Shown here: one piece after another, positions 7,431 to 15,564 of the stretch
Position numbering within the stretch: the stretch's first letter is position 1
How the letters are laid out: each line of letters starts with the position of its first letter
Virus record (IMG/VR): IMGVR_UViG_3300022707_000179
Location: 1-31,834 of that record
Source: a virus
DNA: 31,834 nucleotides
Strand: one strand, 5' to 3'
The notes under the pieces: generated by a model
Database searches by the model: none
What the model was told of the DNA's origin: nothing
The model's input: only the letters and a program-made list of their open reading frames with translations
Position numbers and translations under genes: made by a program

Positions 7431-8629
7431 TATTTAAATAGATCCTCATCAGATAATTGACCGATATCTACATCACCGCCAGTAGGTGTAAATATAAAAT
7501 TACTTAAATTTCCGTCTCTAGTTGATTCTATAAGTTGATCAAGCTCTGAATCTTGAGCGTTTTGATCGTTAATGAAATCACTCAGCAATTGAATGTTAAC
7601 TTTTTCATCTCGACCAACACCAAACATAGCTTGCTTCATTCCTTGAACATCTGCATCAGTGGGTCTAGTCTCACCAGAAGCTTTTAATTGCTGTCTAGCT
7701 GCGACCTCTGCGAATGCGTTGAACTCTTCATCAAATTGACCTTGACTAGTAAAAACACCAGGTATAAATGATGCTGCTTTACGACCTGCACCAGAGAAAG
7801 CTTCACCGTTTTCTAATGCCATCTTAAACTTAATAGCCTTTTTCCTTGCTGCACTTCGACCATTTGATGAGGTAGAAAGCATACCTAATCGCCTAATGTT
7901 TCCGCTTTGAATTTCTGTTTGCTGCTTGGTTAAAATACCCTCTTTTGCTTGAGCGCTTTTAATTGTTTGGTCTAATTTTTTTAACTCTATTTTACGGTTG
8001 TGAGCTTGGTCCCTTGATATTGCAACGGCATCTTTAGCAGCATCACCAGTTAATACTTCGCCAGATGGCGATATAACCTGAACCCTGCCACCTCTACCGC
8101 TTTGTATTACTGTTCCATCATCAAGTATTTTTGCTGATTGAACATCAATAGATCCCAGGCCTTCACCTTTAAGAAATCCTGAATCAATACCGGCATCTTC
8201 TGCGCGTTTTAATCCTGTGATAATTCCTTGTATATCACCAGACACAAACTTATCAAGGATCATCTTTGTGCCTTGAGTATCACCGTTTAGCTTTTCAATG
8301 TCATTTAATCGACCTGAGAATAAATCAAGAAAACCCTGATTATCTCCTTGCTCTAAAAGCTTTCGCCCTTCTCTCATATCTTGAAAGTATGCTGTTTTTC
8401 TATCTTCTGAAAGCTCGGTAAAAGTCTGAGTTGCAACTCTTGCCGCTGATGGATCTAAAAGGCTTAACTCTTGAAAGTCCAAACTTGTAGAGGGATTAAA
8501 GCCCCCTTTCTGTATTTGCTGACCAACTTGGCCGCGCAATGCGTTGACTTGATTCTGTTGTTGCTGTTGCTGTATTTGACCTGCTAACTGCACGCCTTGA
8601 CCAAATGATGCTGCTGGATTAAATGCCAT
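7430..8629 (-). CDS. ejection protein, P22 gp20 position
   Basis: 399 aa (P22 gp20 is 471). Gln-rich N-terminus with five consecutive Gln near residue 20, helical middle with long charged heptad-like stretches (about 200-270), and an acidic C-terminus. Contains the Phe-Asn-Ala-Phe-Ala-Glu region with a downstream K-A-S-G-E-T-R-P-T-D pattern (about 300-330) that I recognise from phage DNA-transfer proteins. Overlaps the 558-aa gene by TAATG and is 10 nt from the upstream Gln/Gly-rich gene. Inferred to be ejected with DNA. Confidence 0.6.
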   Translation of the reverse strand: MAFNPAASFGQGVQLAGQIQQQQQQNQVNALRGQVGQQIQKGGFNPSTSLDFQELSLLDPSAARVATQTFTELSEDRKTAYFQDMREGRKLLEQGDNQGFLDLFSGRLNDIEKLNGDTQGTKMILDKFVSGDIQGIITGLKRAEDAGIDSGFLKGEGLGSIDVQSAKILDDGTVIQSGRGGRVQVISPSGEVLTGDAAKDAVAISRDQAHNRKIELKKLDQTIKSAQAKEGILTKQQTEIQSGNIRRLGMLSTSSNGRSAARKKAIKFKMALENGEAFSGAGRKAASFIPGVFTSQGQFDEEFNAFAEVAARQQLKASGETRPTDADVQGMKQAMFGVGRDEKVNIQLLSDFINDQNAQDSELDQLIESTRDGNLSNFIFTPTGGDVDIGQLSDEDLFK

Positions 8630-8639
8630 TATTAATTCC

Positions 8640-9671
8640 TTATCTTGGTACTGTTGCTGCTGGTAATGAGTTTACAGGCTGTGCAATAGCTGCCGGTGGT
8701 GGCGTTTGATTACCTGCAAAAATACCAGCCGCGCTAGTTAAATTACCAAGCAATTGCTGCGTGTTTGCACCTTGTGCTAATGCGTTTTGAGACTGTAAGT
8801 TACCAAGTGATAACGCGTTGTTTGATAATTGTGTGCCTGTGCCTGTAGATATATTAGCAAGTATCTGCGCTAGTTGTGTTTGCTGTTGTGCCGTGAACTG
8901 ACCAGCACCACTAAGTATACCCGCTAGATTACCTGCACCTCCACCTATTATATCAGATAAGCCTGCGCCTTGTTGACTAGCTAAGTTGGCAAGTGCTGAT
9001 GTACTTTGGCCAACCTGTGAGGCTATGTCTCTGCCTGCTTGCGATCTAAATCCTGCTAAGTTTTGACCAGTACCAGTAAATAAGTTAGCTGCATTTGCAC
9101 CGGTTTGTTGGTTCATTTGTGCTTGTTGGCCTAATAAATTACCAATCTGACCTTGAGCCTGTAACCCTTGTCCTGATACTTGGCCTAAACGGTTAAACTG
9201 ATTGCCAAAATCTTGTTGTGCCAATCCAGTGCCAAATCTTGCTAATTCTCTGCGAACATCGCCGCCACCTAACCCACCTAATGCAGCAGATTGATTAATT
9301 ATACTTTGCTCGCCTTGCTCTCTTAGAAACTGTTGTCCAGGAGATGCGTTAAAGTTTGAAAAAGCTTGTTGTTGAGCATCAGCACCAGAAGCACCAGAAA
9401 GTGCCGCTTGTTGGTTGAATGCTTGAGCGCCAGGTTGTGCAAATTGGTTAAGACCAGTTACACCTTGACCTATGTTTTGAGCAGCACCAGCCGATCCTTG
9501 CCTAAGGGCATCTATGCCACCCCTAAAGCCTGTTGTAAGCGCATTTTCAGCACCAGCAAGCCCAAACTGGGGAGTTGGAGCAATACCAGTTTGCGCTAAA
9601 GCCTGTTGTGGTACTCTATTAACGCCAGCCTGTGGCCCTTGAAAATTCTGCAATTGATTTATGTTTGCCAT
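8640..9671 (-). CDS. Gln/Gly/Ala/Asn-rich DNA-transfer protein (gp7-like, C-terminal type)
   Basis: 343 aa of low complexity, very rich in Q, G, A and N and poor in Lys. Residues about 109-170 (SPGQQFLREQGEQSIINQSA, LGGGDVRRELARFGTGLAQQ, FNRLGQVSGQGLQA) reproduce the signature of P22 gp7-like phage transfer proteins: S-P-G-Y-Q-F, then G-x-x-x-x-x-x-L-x-R-Y-G-Q, then N-R-L. Such proteins are mature-virion components injected ahead of the genome. Upstream lies a 184-aa gene that looks like the usual N-terminal half, so the ancestral protein may be split here. 40-nt spacer upstream. Confidence 0.65.
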   Translation of the reverse strand: MANINQLQNFQGPQAGVNRVPQQALAQTGIAPTPQFGLAGAENALTTGFRGGIDALRQGSAGAAQNIGQGVTGLNQFAQPGAQAFNQQAALSGASGADAQQQAFSNFNASPGQQFLREQGEQSIINQSAALGGLGGGDVRRELARFGTGLAQQDFGNQFNRLGQVSGQGLQAQGQIGNLLGQQAQMNQQTGANAANLFTGTGQNLAGFRSQAGRDIASQVGQSTSALANLASQQGAGLSDIIGGGAGNLAGILSGAGQFTAQQQTQLAQILANISTGTGTQLSNNALSLGNLQSQNALAQGANTQQLLGNLTSAAGIFAGNQTPPPAAIAQPVNSLPAATVPR

Positions 9672-9711
9672 GTTTACCTCTAATTAAATTTATTGTGATA
9701 GTTTTGTAATT

Positions 9712-10266
9712 CTACCGTCCAAAATTACCGGTAAATCTGCCGCTAGTGTTACCGCCAACTGTAACCCCAGCCAAAGGGTTGCTTATTCCAACTAAAGGGT
9801 TACTTGGTCCAGCAAAAGCAAATGATTCTGGCTGTTGCTGCTGCTCTAGTGGGTTTGTAAACTCTGGTAACTGTTGGTTAAAAAAACCTAAGTCAGTTTG
9901 TATGTTGGTTGGTTGCAAAGCGCTTAAATCAACATTACCGCCTAGTATTGCATTTTGTATTTGTGGCAGTCCTGCTAGTATTTGCTGTTGAGCGCCAACA
10001 TTACCTTGTTGAAAAGCATTGACCTGTTGAGGTAAAGACTGTCCAAATACATCAAGCGCGCCTTGAAAGCCTAGCCCTGCATTTTGTTGCGCACCTGCAA
10101 ATAACGTTTTAGATTCTGCTCTTGCTTCATTAGCAGCATCCCTTGTTATTTGTGCAGCTTTATCGCCAGCCTTGCCACTAGCCTTAATTGCCTTGTCTCC
10201 GGCTTTCTTTGAAGCAATTGATCCTATAACTGCTGATGCAACCACCGCCGTAGCTATTCCTGACAT
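9712..10266 (-). CDS. virion/ejection protein (gp7-like, N-terminal type)
   Basis: 184 aa. Small hydrophobic Ala/Val/Ile-rich N-terminus (residues 3-19), then an Ala/Lys-rich helix (KKAGDKAIKASGKAGDKAAQ) and an R-x-E-S-K-x-L-F-A-G-A-x-x-N-A-G-x-G segment. This order (Ala-rich segment, AANxA helix, L-x-P-Y-x-x-x-G) is what opens single-chain gp7-like DNA-transfer proteins. The C-terminal half is Gln/Pro/Asn-rich. Overlaps the upstream SET-domain gene by 13 nt. Inferred membrane-active ejection component. Confidence 0.55.
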   Translation of the reverse strand: MSGIATAVVASAVIGSIASKKAGDKAIKASGKAGDKAAQITRDAANEARAESKTLFAGAQQNAGLGFQGALDVFGQSLPQQVNAFQQGNVGAQQQILAGLPQIQNAILGGNVDLSALQPTNIQTDLGFFNQQLPEFTNPLEQQQQPESFAFAGPSNPLVGISNPLAGVTVGGNTSGRFTGNFGR

Positions 10267-11090
10267 AAATCCCCCTTAATAAATCTGTCTATAATTACAT
10301 TTCTATAATTAACCGTTATTTCTTCGTTTACTTCTATATCTTTTATTGCGACTAAATCCATACCGTTATGATTAAAAATCATTTTTGCATTAGGCTGTAG
10401 TGCATGATTAGTGTATCTGCCTGCTGGTGTTCTTTTATTTCCAATCCTAGACGGACAAATAAAATCACCATTAATTATTTTTTTGCTTGAATAAATTCCT
10501 TTACCCTCTAGCTTTGAATCATTCAAGTAAATATGCTCATAACCAATAGGCATTTTAATTTGATCTAAATCATTTTCTACCACCGACCTAATATCTTTTT
10601 CAGTGGTATTCATACTATTAACCATTGATTCATAATCAGCACGATTGATAACTGTATTAAATAGCTCTAATTCTTCAAAAGAATCTGCTGTTATAAAGTC
10701 CTGTATACTATCGCCATCTTTACCACTAAACGGATGAAAGGTGATCCATGTGGTATCTTCATGCGCGTAACCTGCTCGTTTTTTACCTGACATACCCTTA
10801 AAGCAGTTGTAGCCAGTAAATCTCTTTGTTTCGCCAGAGTCAGTTGATACTGTTATGTCACCGCTAATCATTACATCAAAGTGATCAAACTTATAAATCT
10901 GACCGGTTATTATCGTATCTTTTGGTATGGTAATCTCTCTGCCATACATGCCACCGTGAATATGATGTTTAACAGGTATTTCTAACTGAGGTTGTTTTTT
11001 AGCTACTTCCTCATACCTAAGTAAACTTTCTCTATTTAGAGTTTTGCTACCTACGCATATATCATCTATAACCTTTAAAGCTAAATTCAT
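10254..11090 (-). CDS. cupin-SET fusion protein (putative lysine methyltransferase)
   Basis: 278 aa from ATG 11090, which overlaps the upstream TGA as ATGA and has GGTGG about 8 nt before it; a GTG at 11102 is the less likely alternative. Residues 40-120 are a cupin-like barrel (HHIHGGMYGREITIPKDTII, SGDITV, RAGYAHEDTTWITFHP) of a kind common in phage genomes, with H43, H45, H70, H110 and H119 as possible metal ligands. Residues 192-262 carry SET hallmarks: GKGIYSSKKIINGD, RYTNHALQPN (canonical RFxNHxCxPN), AIKDIEVNEEITVNY (canonical AxxDIxxGEELTxDY). SET enzymes transfer methyl groups from S-adenosylmethionine to lysines. No pre- or post-SET region. Position between tail and ejection genes suggests a virion protein or modifier of virion proteins; the target is unknown. 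Confidence 0.75.
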   Translation of the reverse strand: MNLALKVIDDICVGSKTLNRESLLRYEEVAKKQPQLEIPVKHHIHGGMYGREITIPKDTIITGQIYKFDHFDVMISGDITVSTDSGETKRFTGYNCFKGMSGKKRAGYAHEDTTWITFHPFSGKDGDSIQDFITADSFEELELFNTVINRADYESMVNSMNTTEKDIRSVVENDLDQIKMPIGYEHIYLNDSKLEGKGIYSSKKIINGDFICPSRIGNKRTPAGRYTNHALQPNAKMIFNHNGMDLVAIKDIEVNEEITVNYRNVIIDRFIKGDLCQE

Positions 11091-11341
11091 ATTAAAATCC
11101 ACCCGAACCGCCTATCACCTGCGCCGTTGTCAATATCACGTTTTATATATTTAATGTTGCCTGCCGTTCCTGTTGTATCCATATATTCAGCCGTTATATC
11201 AGCATCAATAATACCTTCGGGCGATCCGACACCGGTTGTTATTAATTGAATATCAACACTGTTTGACCATGTTCTAAATTCTTGTGTTGCAATGCCTGAC
11301 TCATCAACAAGCGGCCTTGTATTGGTTAATCTATTTGCCAA
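11087..11341 (-). CDS. small conserved phage protein of the tail region
   Basis: 84 aa. TRPLVDESGIATQEFRTWSN, then GSPEGIIDADITAEYMDTTG and a GW-hydrophobic ending (FGWILI). I recognise this layout from small phage proteins near tail or head-completion genes and from the tips of some fibre proteins, without an assigned function. Overlaps gp10 upstream by 11 nt and the SET gene downstream by ATGA. It lies where P22 has the tail-needle gene 26, but is far too short to be a needle. Confidence 0.65.
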   Translation of the reverse strand: MANRLTNTRPLVDESGIATQEFRTWSNSVDIQLITTGVGSPEGIIDADITAEYMDTTGTAGNIKYIKRDIDNGAGDRRFGWILI

Positions 11342-12815
11342 TTAAATACCCTCTAATTTGCGCCTCTAATTTAATTATTACCGGCTTAACTGGGTCTGAC
11401 ATAACAAACTTAAATACAACCAATCTTGGCACTCTGCCGACACTTTTACGCCAAATACAACGTTGATTAAATCGGCCAATCTCACCTAGTGATCGAGGTA
11501 TTTCATTATTAAAAGTCTTGCCATCCTTTGAGACGGACAACCTTACAACGGGGTTTATAGTGGTGAAATCACCAACACCAGACTCAACCGTTAACTCTAA
11601 TTGTGAAACAGTTAATACATTGCCTTGGTCTGCAAATGGCTGAGTGGTAACCGTTCTTATAATGTTATTGCCGTACTCTGTATAAATATCCGGCTCAACT
11701 ATGCCTAGTCTGCCGTCTTGAGAATCACCAACAATTACGCGGTTATACGCTGTAACCATTGAGTTAACACGCCATCTATCAGTAATTGGAGCGCCTTTAG
11801 TTGTGGTTATCTGTGAATTTCTCTCATTCCATAAACCGCTAACAGTGTTGTATTCAAATGTACTCTTGCCGATGTTAAAGCCAATGAATGAAGCACCGTT
11901 TTGTGCGTATGAATAAGCAAATGAATTCGCTATTTCTTCATTAGTAAAATCTTGTAATTCTGAATCTATGGCAGTAGTTGAAACCTTTTGAACTGTTGAA
12001 CCACTAAACGCCCATACAGCAGGGGATTCATTAATACCACCACCAATAAACATAAACGTATCACTAACACCTATTAAGCTAAACGGGGCAAATACACCTT
12101 TGTTTATAATGAAACCGTTAATTCTTTGAAAGCTTAAACCTGTTGCTCCAGTGCCTTCAAATACTTCAATAGTTTCAGAGCCAGCAAGAAATAATTGGTT
12201 CTTAAATACTATCGGGGCCACTATTGGGTCGGGGTCTGCCTCTGCTGTTCCCCGATCCAAAGCATTCCAACTTAAACCGTCATTTGAAGCACTACGAATA
12301 AACTTCTTGGTATCAGTAGTAACGATAAAGAAAGAGTTTATAAACACAACATGTTGAGGATTACCGTTAGCATCAAAATCTGTATCAGTTATCTCTTGAA
12401 ATACCGGTAAAGCATCTTCATTAATTATGTAACCTTTACCGCCTGGTACTAAAATCATTAACTGAGTACCGTTATCAGACATTGAAACGCGATCAGTTCC
12501 CTCAATAATTCCTAGATTAACAAGTGTTACTGTCTCAGTGCCATCAATAGCAACCGATCTATCTACTCTGTAAACTGCATTTCCATTAACAAAATATGGG
12601 ATGCCTGCCTTGACATGTGATCCCCTATTAACTTGGCTTAATGTTCCAGTAGTGGCGAATTCAACAATACCAGGACAACCCAATAAAGTGCCGCTAGATA
12701 ATGCGCCTTGTGTTTGTGGTATGTTCGGATACCAGTTAACACACTGTTGATTGCTAATGGGTAAAGACTCAGACTTATAAGCCCCACCCGCTATCGGTAG
12801 CTCTATGCGACTCAT
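11331..12815 (-). CDS. P22 gp10-like tail accessory (packaged DNA stabilisation) protein
   Basis: 494 aa from ATG 12815 (ATGA overlap with the upstream stop; a TTG two codons earlier is less likely). P22 gp10 is 472 aa. The opening RIELPIAGGAYKSESLPISN, CVNWYPN, and GTLLGCPGIVEFA is typical of the family, as are the beta-propeller-like repeated short strands and the GRF-N-R-CIWR-SVGR-R near the C-terminus. gp10 hexamers plug the tail tube beneath gp4 and keep packaged DNA inside the capsid. Its place right after gp4 is as in P22. Confidence 0.9.
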   Translation of the reverse strand: MSRIELPIAGGAYKSESLPISNQQCVNWYPNIPQTQGALSSGTLLGCPGIVEFATTGTLSQVNRGSHVKAGIPYFVNGNAVYRVDRSVAIDGTETVTLVNLGIIEGTDRVSMSDNGTQLMILVPGGKGYIINEDALPVFQEITDTDFDANGNPQHVVFINSFFIVTTDTKKFIRSASNDGLSWNALDRGTAEADPDPIVAPIVFKNQLFLAGSETIEVFEGTGATGLSFQRINGFIINKGVFAPFSLIGVSDTFMFIGGGINESPAVWAFSGSTVQKVSTTAIDSELQDFTNEEIANSFAYSYAQNGASFIGFNIGKSTFEYNTVSGLWNERNSQITTTKGAPITDRWRVNSMVTAYNRVIVGDSQDGRLGIVEPDIYTEYGNNIIRTVTTQPFADQGNVLTVSQLELTVESGVGDFTTINPVVRLSVSKDGKTFNNEIPRSLGEIGRFNQRCIWRKSVGRVPRLVVFKFVMSDPVKPVIIKLEAQIRGYLIGK

Positions 12816-13513
12816 GGACAACCACGCCCGATATTAAAATCAATATTCTGAGGCTTAGCTCTACCTGTTGAAGTTGTTACGTCAACACAAACTTTACCAT
12901 AACCAAACTGTACACCCTCTGCTGAGAATGTAATAAAGCCATCTAATTCCGCACTAGATATAATAGTTAACTTGTCATTAGCGGTTACTGTAAACGCTGT
13001 TATTGTCGCGCCTTCTAGCAAGTAATGAGTAAAATCAACGGTAAACGAATCTATTTCGCCAACATCTAAAGTTTCAGCATCAGCCGGAATAAGCACGGTA
13101 TTATAGAAGTGATCGTCTGTTCCACCTGTAAACCAATCTTCATTACCTGAACCGATTGGCATAGTGGATGGCATTTTAGTAGGTTTATAAACTAAGGATA
13201 ATTTACGCAATGACTTCATAGCCTCGCGTTTATTTGCTCTTAAATCACCACTGGGTTCGATATCATATTGTGGTGCAAGCTTTAACGCTAAACTAAAGAT
13301 AACGCCTTCAATAGCGCCCTCATCAATAGTGATAGCATCACTAGGATTAACCACATCAACAAAGCCTAAGCCGTTATAAGGAATAGTTGCCATCATTCTA
13401 TTTAAGTAGCGTATACCTGATTGAAACTCATTAGCTTCTATTGGTTGCTCGGATGCTTGAACAAGTAACTCTTGTAACGCATCTTTGATTACGCTCTGTG
13501 CTGTTTCGTGCAT
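12812..13513 (-). CDS. P22 gp4-like head-to-tail adaptor
   Basis: 233 aa, longer than P22 gp4 (166 aa). Residues 1-125 match the helical gp4 core: AxxVIKDALQELLVQ near the start, RYLNRMMATIPYNGLG, EGVIFSLALKLAPQYDI. The extra C-terminal part (about 135-233) is beta-rich with Ig-like alternation and may be an added decoration domain. gp4 binds the portal ring after packaging and begins tail assembly. ATGA overlap with gp10; TAATG overlap with the small gene upstream. Confidence 0.85.
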   Translation of the reverse strand: MHETAQSVIKDALQELLVQASEQPIEANEFQSGIRYLNRMMATIPYNGLGFVDVVNPSDAITIDEGAIEGVIFSLALKLAPQYDIEPSGDLRANKREAMKSLRKLSLVYKPTKMPSTMPIGSGNEDWFTGGTDDHFYNTVLIPADAETLDVGEIDSFTVDFTHYLLEGATITAFTVTANDKLTIISSAELDGFITFSAEGVQFGYGKVCVDVTTSTGRAKPQNIDFNIGRGCP

Positions 13514-13650
13514 TAGTCAGCCTTTTTAGATGGTTTTTTAACTGCCTTTTTAGATGGGTCCTTCTTGGTCCAACCTAAATCTAAAGCAGCCTTTAATGAA
13601 TGATCATTAACTTCTACTTTACTACCGTCTGGCCTGTATAATTTATTCAT
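13513..13650 (-). CDS. small Lys-rich protein before gp4
   Basis: 45 aa. MNKLYRPDGSKVEV then a G-W and a Lys-rich tail with the repeat PSKKA (twice). GAGGTG precedes the ATG, and the TAA overlaps the gp4 start (TAATG), so translation looks coupled. The first 30 residues resemble small phage proteins found between coat and adaptor genes. It may bind DNA or an acidic surface of the head; function unknown. Confidence 0.6.
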   Translation of the reverse strand: MNKLYRPDGSKVEVNDHSLKAALDLGWTKKDPSKKAVKKPSKKAD

Positions 13651-13676
13651 GTTGCACCTCGTTAATAACCTTGATG

Positions 13677-13699
13677 ATAGCCACTCAATGAATGGCTAT
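13677..13699 (-). other. stem-loop after the HNH gene
   Basis: Perfect 7-bp stem ATAGCCA (13677-13683) / TGGCTAT (13693-13699) with a 9-nt loop, between the HNH stop (13711) and the 45-aa gene start (13650). No T-run follows on the minus strand, so it is not a standard terminator. With the hairpin at 14211-14256 it brackets the HNH gene. Confidence 0.5.
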
Positions 13700-13710
13700 T
13701 ACAATATTAC

Positions 13711-14205
13711 TTACCAGTATTTTGATTCAGCCTCTAATCTAGCAGAGATGGCATCTTCTTTCTTTAAGAATGTGCCTAGGCTAATTGATTTATCATTTAC
13801 CATAATTCTAGCCCTCCACTTATTCGAGTCCTTTCTAAAATTAACGCCAGAGCTTCCACTTTTATTATCTTTGTGTCTATTCTGGTTTTTGCCATTTACA
13901 CTATGACTTACACTTCTGATGTTTTCCCATTTATTGTTCAGTCCGTTGCCGTCTATATGGTCTATTTCTTTTGGTTGCTCCTTGGTCATTAAAACCCAAG
14001 CAACCCTATGGACATAATAAAACCCAGTTTTAAACTTAAACCTGTAATACACCTTTTTTGAGGTTTTTGCCCCGCAAACATGCTTACATCCAACAATAGA
14101 GCCTACTACGTACTGGTTAACCTTTATCTTTCTTCTTATCTCGCCTGTTTTGATATCATACGAAAAAAAGGAGTTGAAAGAATCGAAATCTATATGTTTA
14201 GCCAT
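13711..14205 (-). CDS. HNH homing endonuclease with AP2 DNA-binding domain
   Basis: 164 aa. HNH core: YYVHRVAW (H66) and IDHIDGNGLNNKWENIR (D82, H83, N87, N91). Residues 117-160 (SGSSGVNFRKDSNKWRARI, ISLGTFLKKEDAISARLEAE) form an AP2-like DNA-binding domain. This HNH-AP2 layout is typical of free-standing phage homing endonucleases that nick or cut related genomes lacking them and spread by repair. It interrupts the otherwise tight coat-gp4 stretch without splitting either gene, the usual sign of a mobile insertion. Its ribosome site is inside a strong stem-loop, implying low translation from long late transcripts. Confidence 0.9.
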   Translation of the reverse strand: MAKHIDFDSFNSFFSYDIKTGEIRRKIKVNQYVVGSIVGCKHVCGAKTSKKVYYRFKFKTGFYYVHRVAWVLMTKEQPKEIDHIDGNGLNNKWENIRSVSHSVNGKNQNRHKDNKSGSSGVNFRKDSNKWRARIMVNDKSISLGTFLKKEDAISARLEAESKYW

Positions 14206-14210
14206 AAATA

Positions 14211-14256
14211 CCTACCTTTGATTAAAGCTAAATAATAGCAAATAACCAAAGATAGG
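14211..14256 (-). promoter_or_regulatory. stem-loop sequestering the HNH ribosome-binding site
   Basis: On the minus-strand RNA, CCTATCTTTGGTTA (from 14256) pairs with TAATCAAAGGTAGG (to 14211): 14 bp with two G-U pairs. An inner GCTA/TAGC stem lies in the loop. The AAAGGTAGG ribosome site lies in the 3' arm and the HNH ATG (14205) starts 6 nt after the stem. The structure should block initiation unless opened or bypassed by a shorter transcript. T4 homing endonuclease genes are known to be silenced by similar hairpins. Confidence 0.7.
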
Positions 14257-14269
14257 GCAACGTTAACGT

Positions 14270-15550
14270 CTACGGATTCCCAAATCCTTGACCAGCAAAG
14301 AACGGATTCATTACGCCATATGCAGGACGGAAATCAATTCTTACTAAGTTTTGGTTTTCAAGGAAATTTGTTCCTTTACTTACTCGTAACTGTAAGCCGT
14401 CAGCAGTAGTGGCAACAGTATCGGTACTATGCAACTTCTTAATCGGAACAGAAGCAACAGTAAACGCTTGCTTATGCCAGAATAAGTTAGGCTGAATAAT
14501 CGTACTAGCAGCGCCGCCTAGAGTGATAATATCACCTGCTTCAATAGCTGTATCAACAGTATTATATTGACCATCAGGCTCATTGATTGCTGGACCAGTG
14601 ACCGTTAAGTTACCAGCACCACCGGCACTAAGCACAACGTCTGCTACAACTGTTGCAGTCCATACAACTTGTGAACCAGTATCATCAATAACTGGTAAAC
14701 GAGTCGATAGGTTTAGACGGTTACGGCCTGTGATAGTAATAGTTTCACCGGCTTTAACTTCTAAGTTAGCTTGGAACGCTGTTACACCGATAACCTGAGT
14801 CATAGTGTCTTTAGCTGCTAAATAAGTAGCAACCGGAACACCGACAACAGTACCGTCACGAGTTGAACCAATGCCAGTTTGGTAGTTAGCCAAAGTGGTA
14901 GCGGTCATTACTTTCATACCAGCAAAGTTTTCGCTAATGGTTGCAGTTTGGTTAGCTGTCATTGAACCAGTTTCGCCGCCTAGACTACGTTGATCGCCCG
15001 ACAGTTTACGCTGTGCAAATGGGTTAACCGCATAATTCCACATGCCATCTTTAGGAATACCAGTGGCTTGCATGATTGCGCCTGCTTCTGCTACATCACC
15101 CCAAGCGTCACCGCCTGCACCGATTGCTGAACCAACAGTACCAGCAAGTAATGCTGTATTAGCCATCATAAACGCTGCATAGTCAGTTTCAAAATCAGTA
15201 ACAATACGGGTCGCCATTGGAGCGAGCAATTCATCAAGCTGATCCATTTTAATGGCTTCGTCTGCTTCGTCATAATCAACGAAAGAGGTGAAGTAATCTT
15301 GAACAACTGCCGATGCTTTACCGGTAATAATTGAAGATTTAGTTTCACTAGCCACGTTACCATCAGGAGTACGAACCGTTCTAAAATCAGTCGGACGTTT
15401 TACGTCAATCGTATCACCGGTAGAGCCGTTAAACTTACCTGCGAATAACTGAGTATCCACGTTTTTAGTTAAGACACGTTCAGATTCGAACTTGTCCAAG
15501 AATGAACGCATTAGTTTGCGCGAGAAATTACTGTCAAAATTGTTAGCCAT
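14270..15550 (-). CDS. P22-type major coat protein
   Basis: 426 aa (P22 gp5 is 430). The N-terminal ANNFDSNFSRKLMRSFLD, the KNVDTQLFAG and DTIDVKRPTDF motifs, and NPFAQRKLSGDQRSLGG all match the P22 coat family (HK97 fold). A beta-rich block at about 235-330 (VKAGETITITGRN, VVWTATVVADV) corresponds to the inserted domain region, and the C-terminus (LVRIDFRPAYGVMNPFFAGQ) to the shell-closing strands. It forms the icosahedral shell around the scaffold. AAAGGAG lies before its ATG, a strong site suited to high expression. Confidence 0.95.
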   Translation of the reverse strand: MANNFDSNFSRKLMRSFLDKFESERVLTKNVDTQLFAGKFNGSTGDTIDVKRPTDFRTVRTPDGNVASETKSSIITGKASAVVQDYFTSFVDYDEADEAIKMDQLDELLAPMATRIVTDFETDYAAFMMANTALLAGTVGSAIGAGGDAWGDVAEAGAIMQATGIPKDGMWNYAVNPFAQRKLSGDQRSLGGETGSMTANQTATISENFAGMKVMTATTLANYQTGIGSTRDGTVVGVPVATYLAAKDTMTQVIGVTAFQANLEVKAGETITITGRNRLNLSTRLPVIDDTGSQVVWTATVVADVVLSAGGAGNLTVTGPAINEPDGQYNTVDTAIEAGDIITLGGAASTIIQPNLFWHKQAFTVASVPIKKLHSTDTVATTADGLQLRVSKGTNFLENQNLVRIDFRPAYGVMNPFFAGQGFGNP

Positions 15551-15564
15551 GAGTGGCTCCTTTA

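Noticed and set aside
14260-14269. ACGTTAACGT palindrome after the coat stop as an operator
   Set aside because: Ten bases of perfect symmetry next to a stop codon can easily occur by chance in this AT-rich sequence, and no promoter lies beside it.
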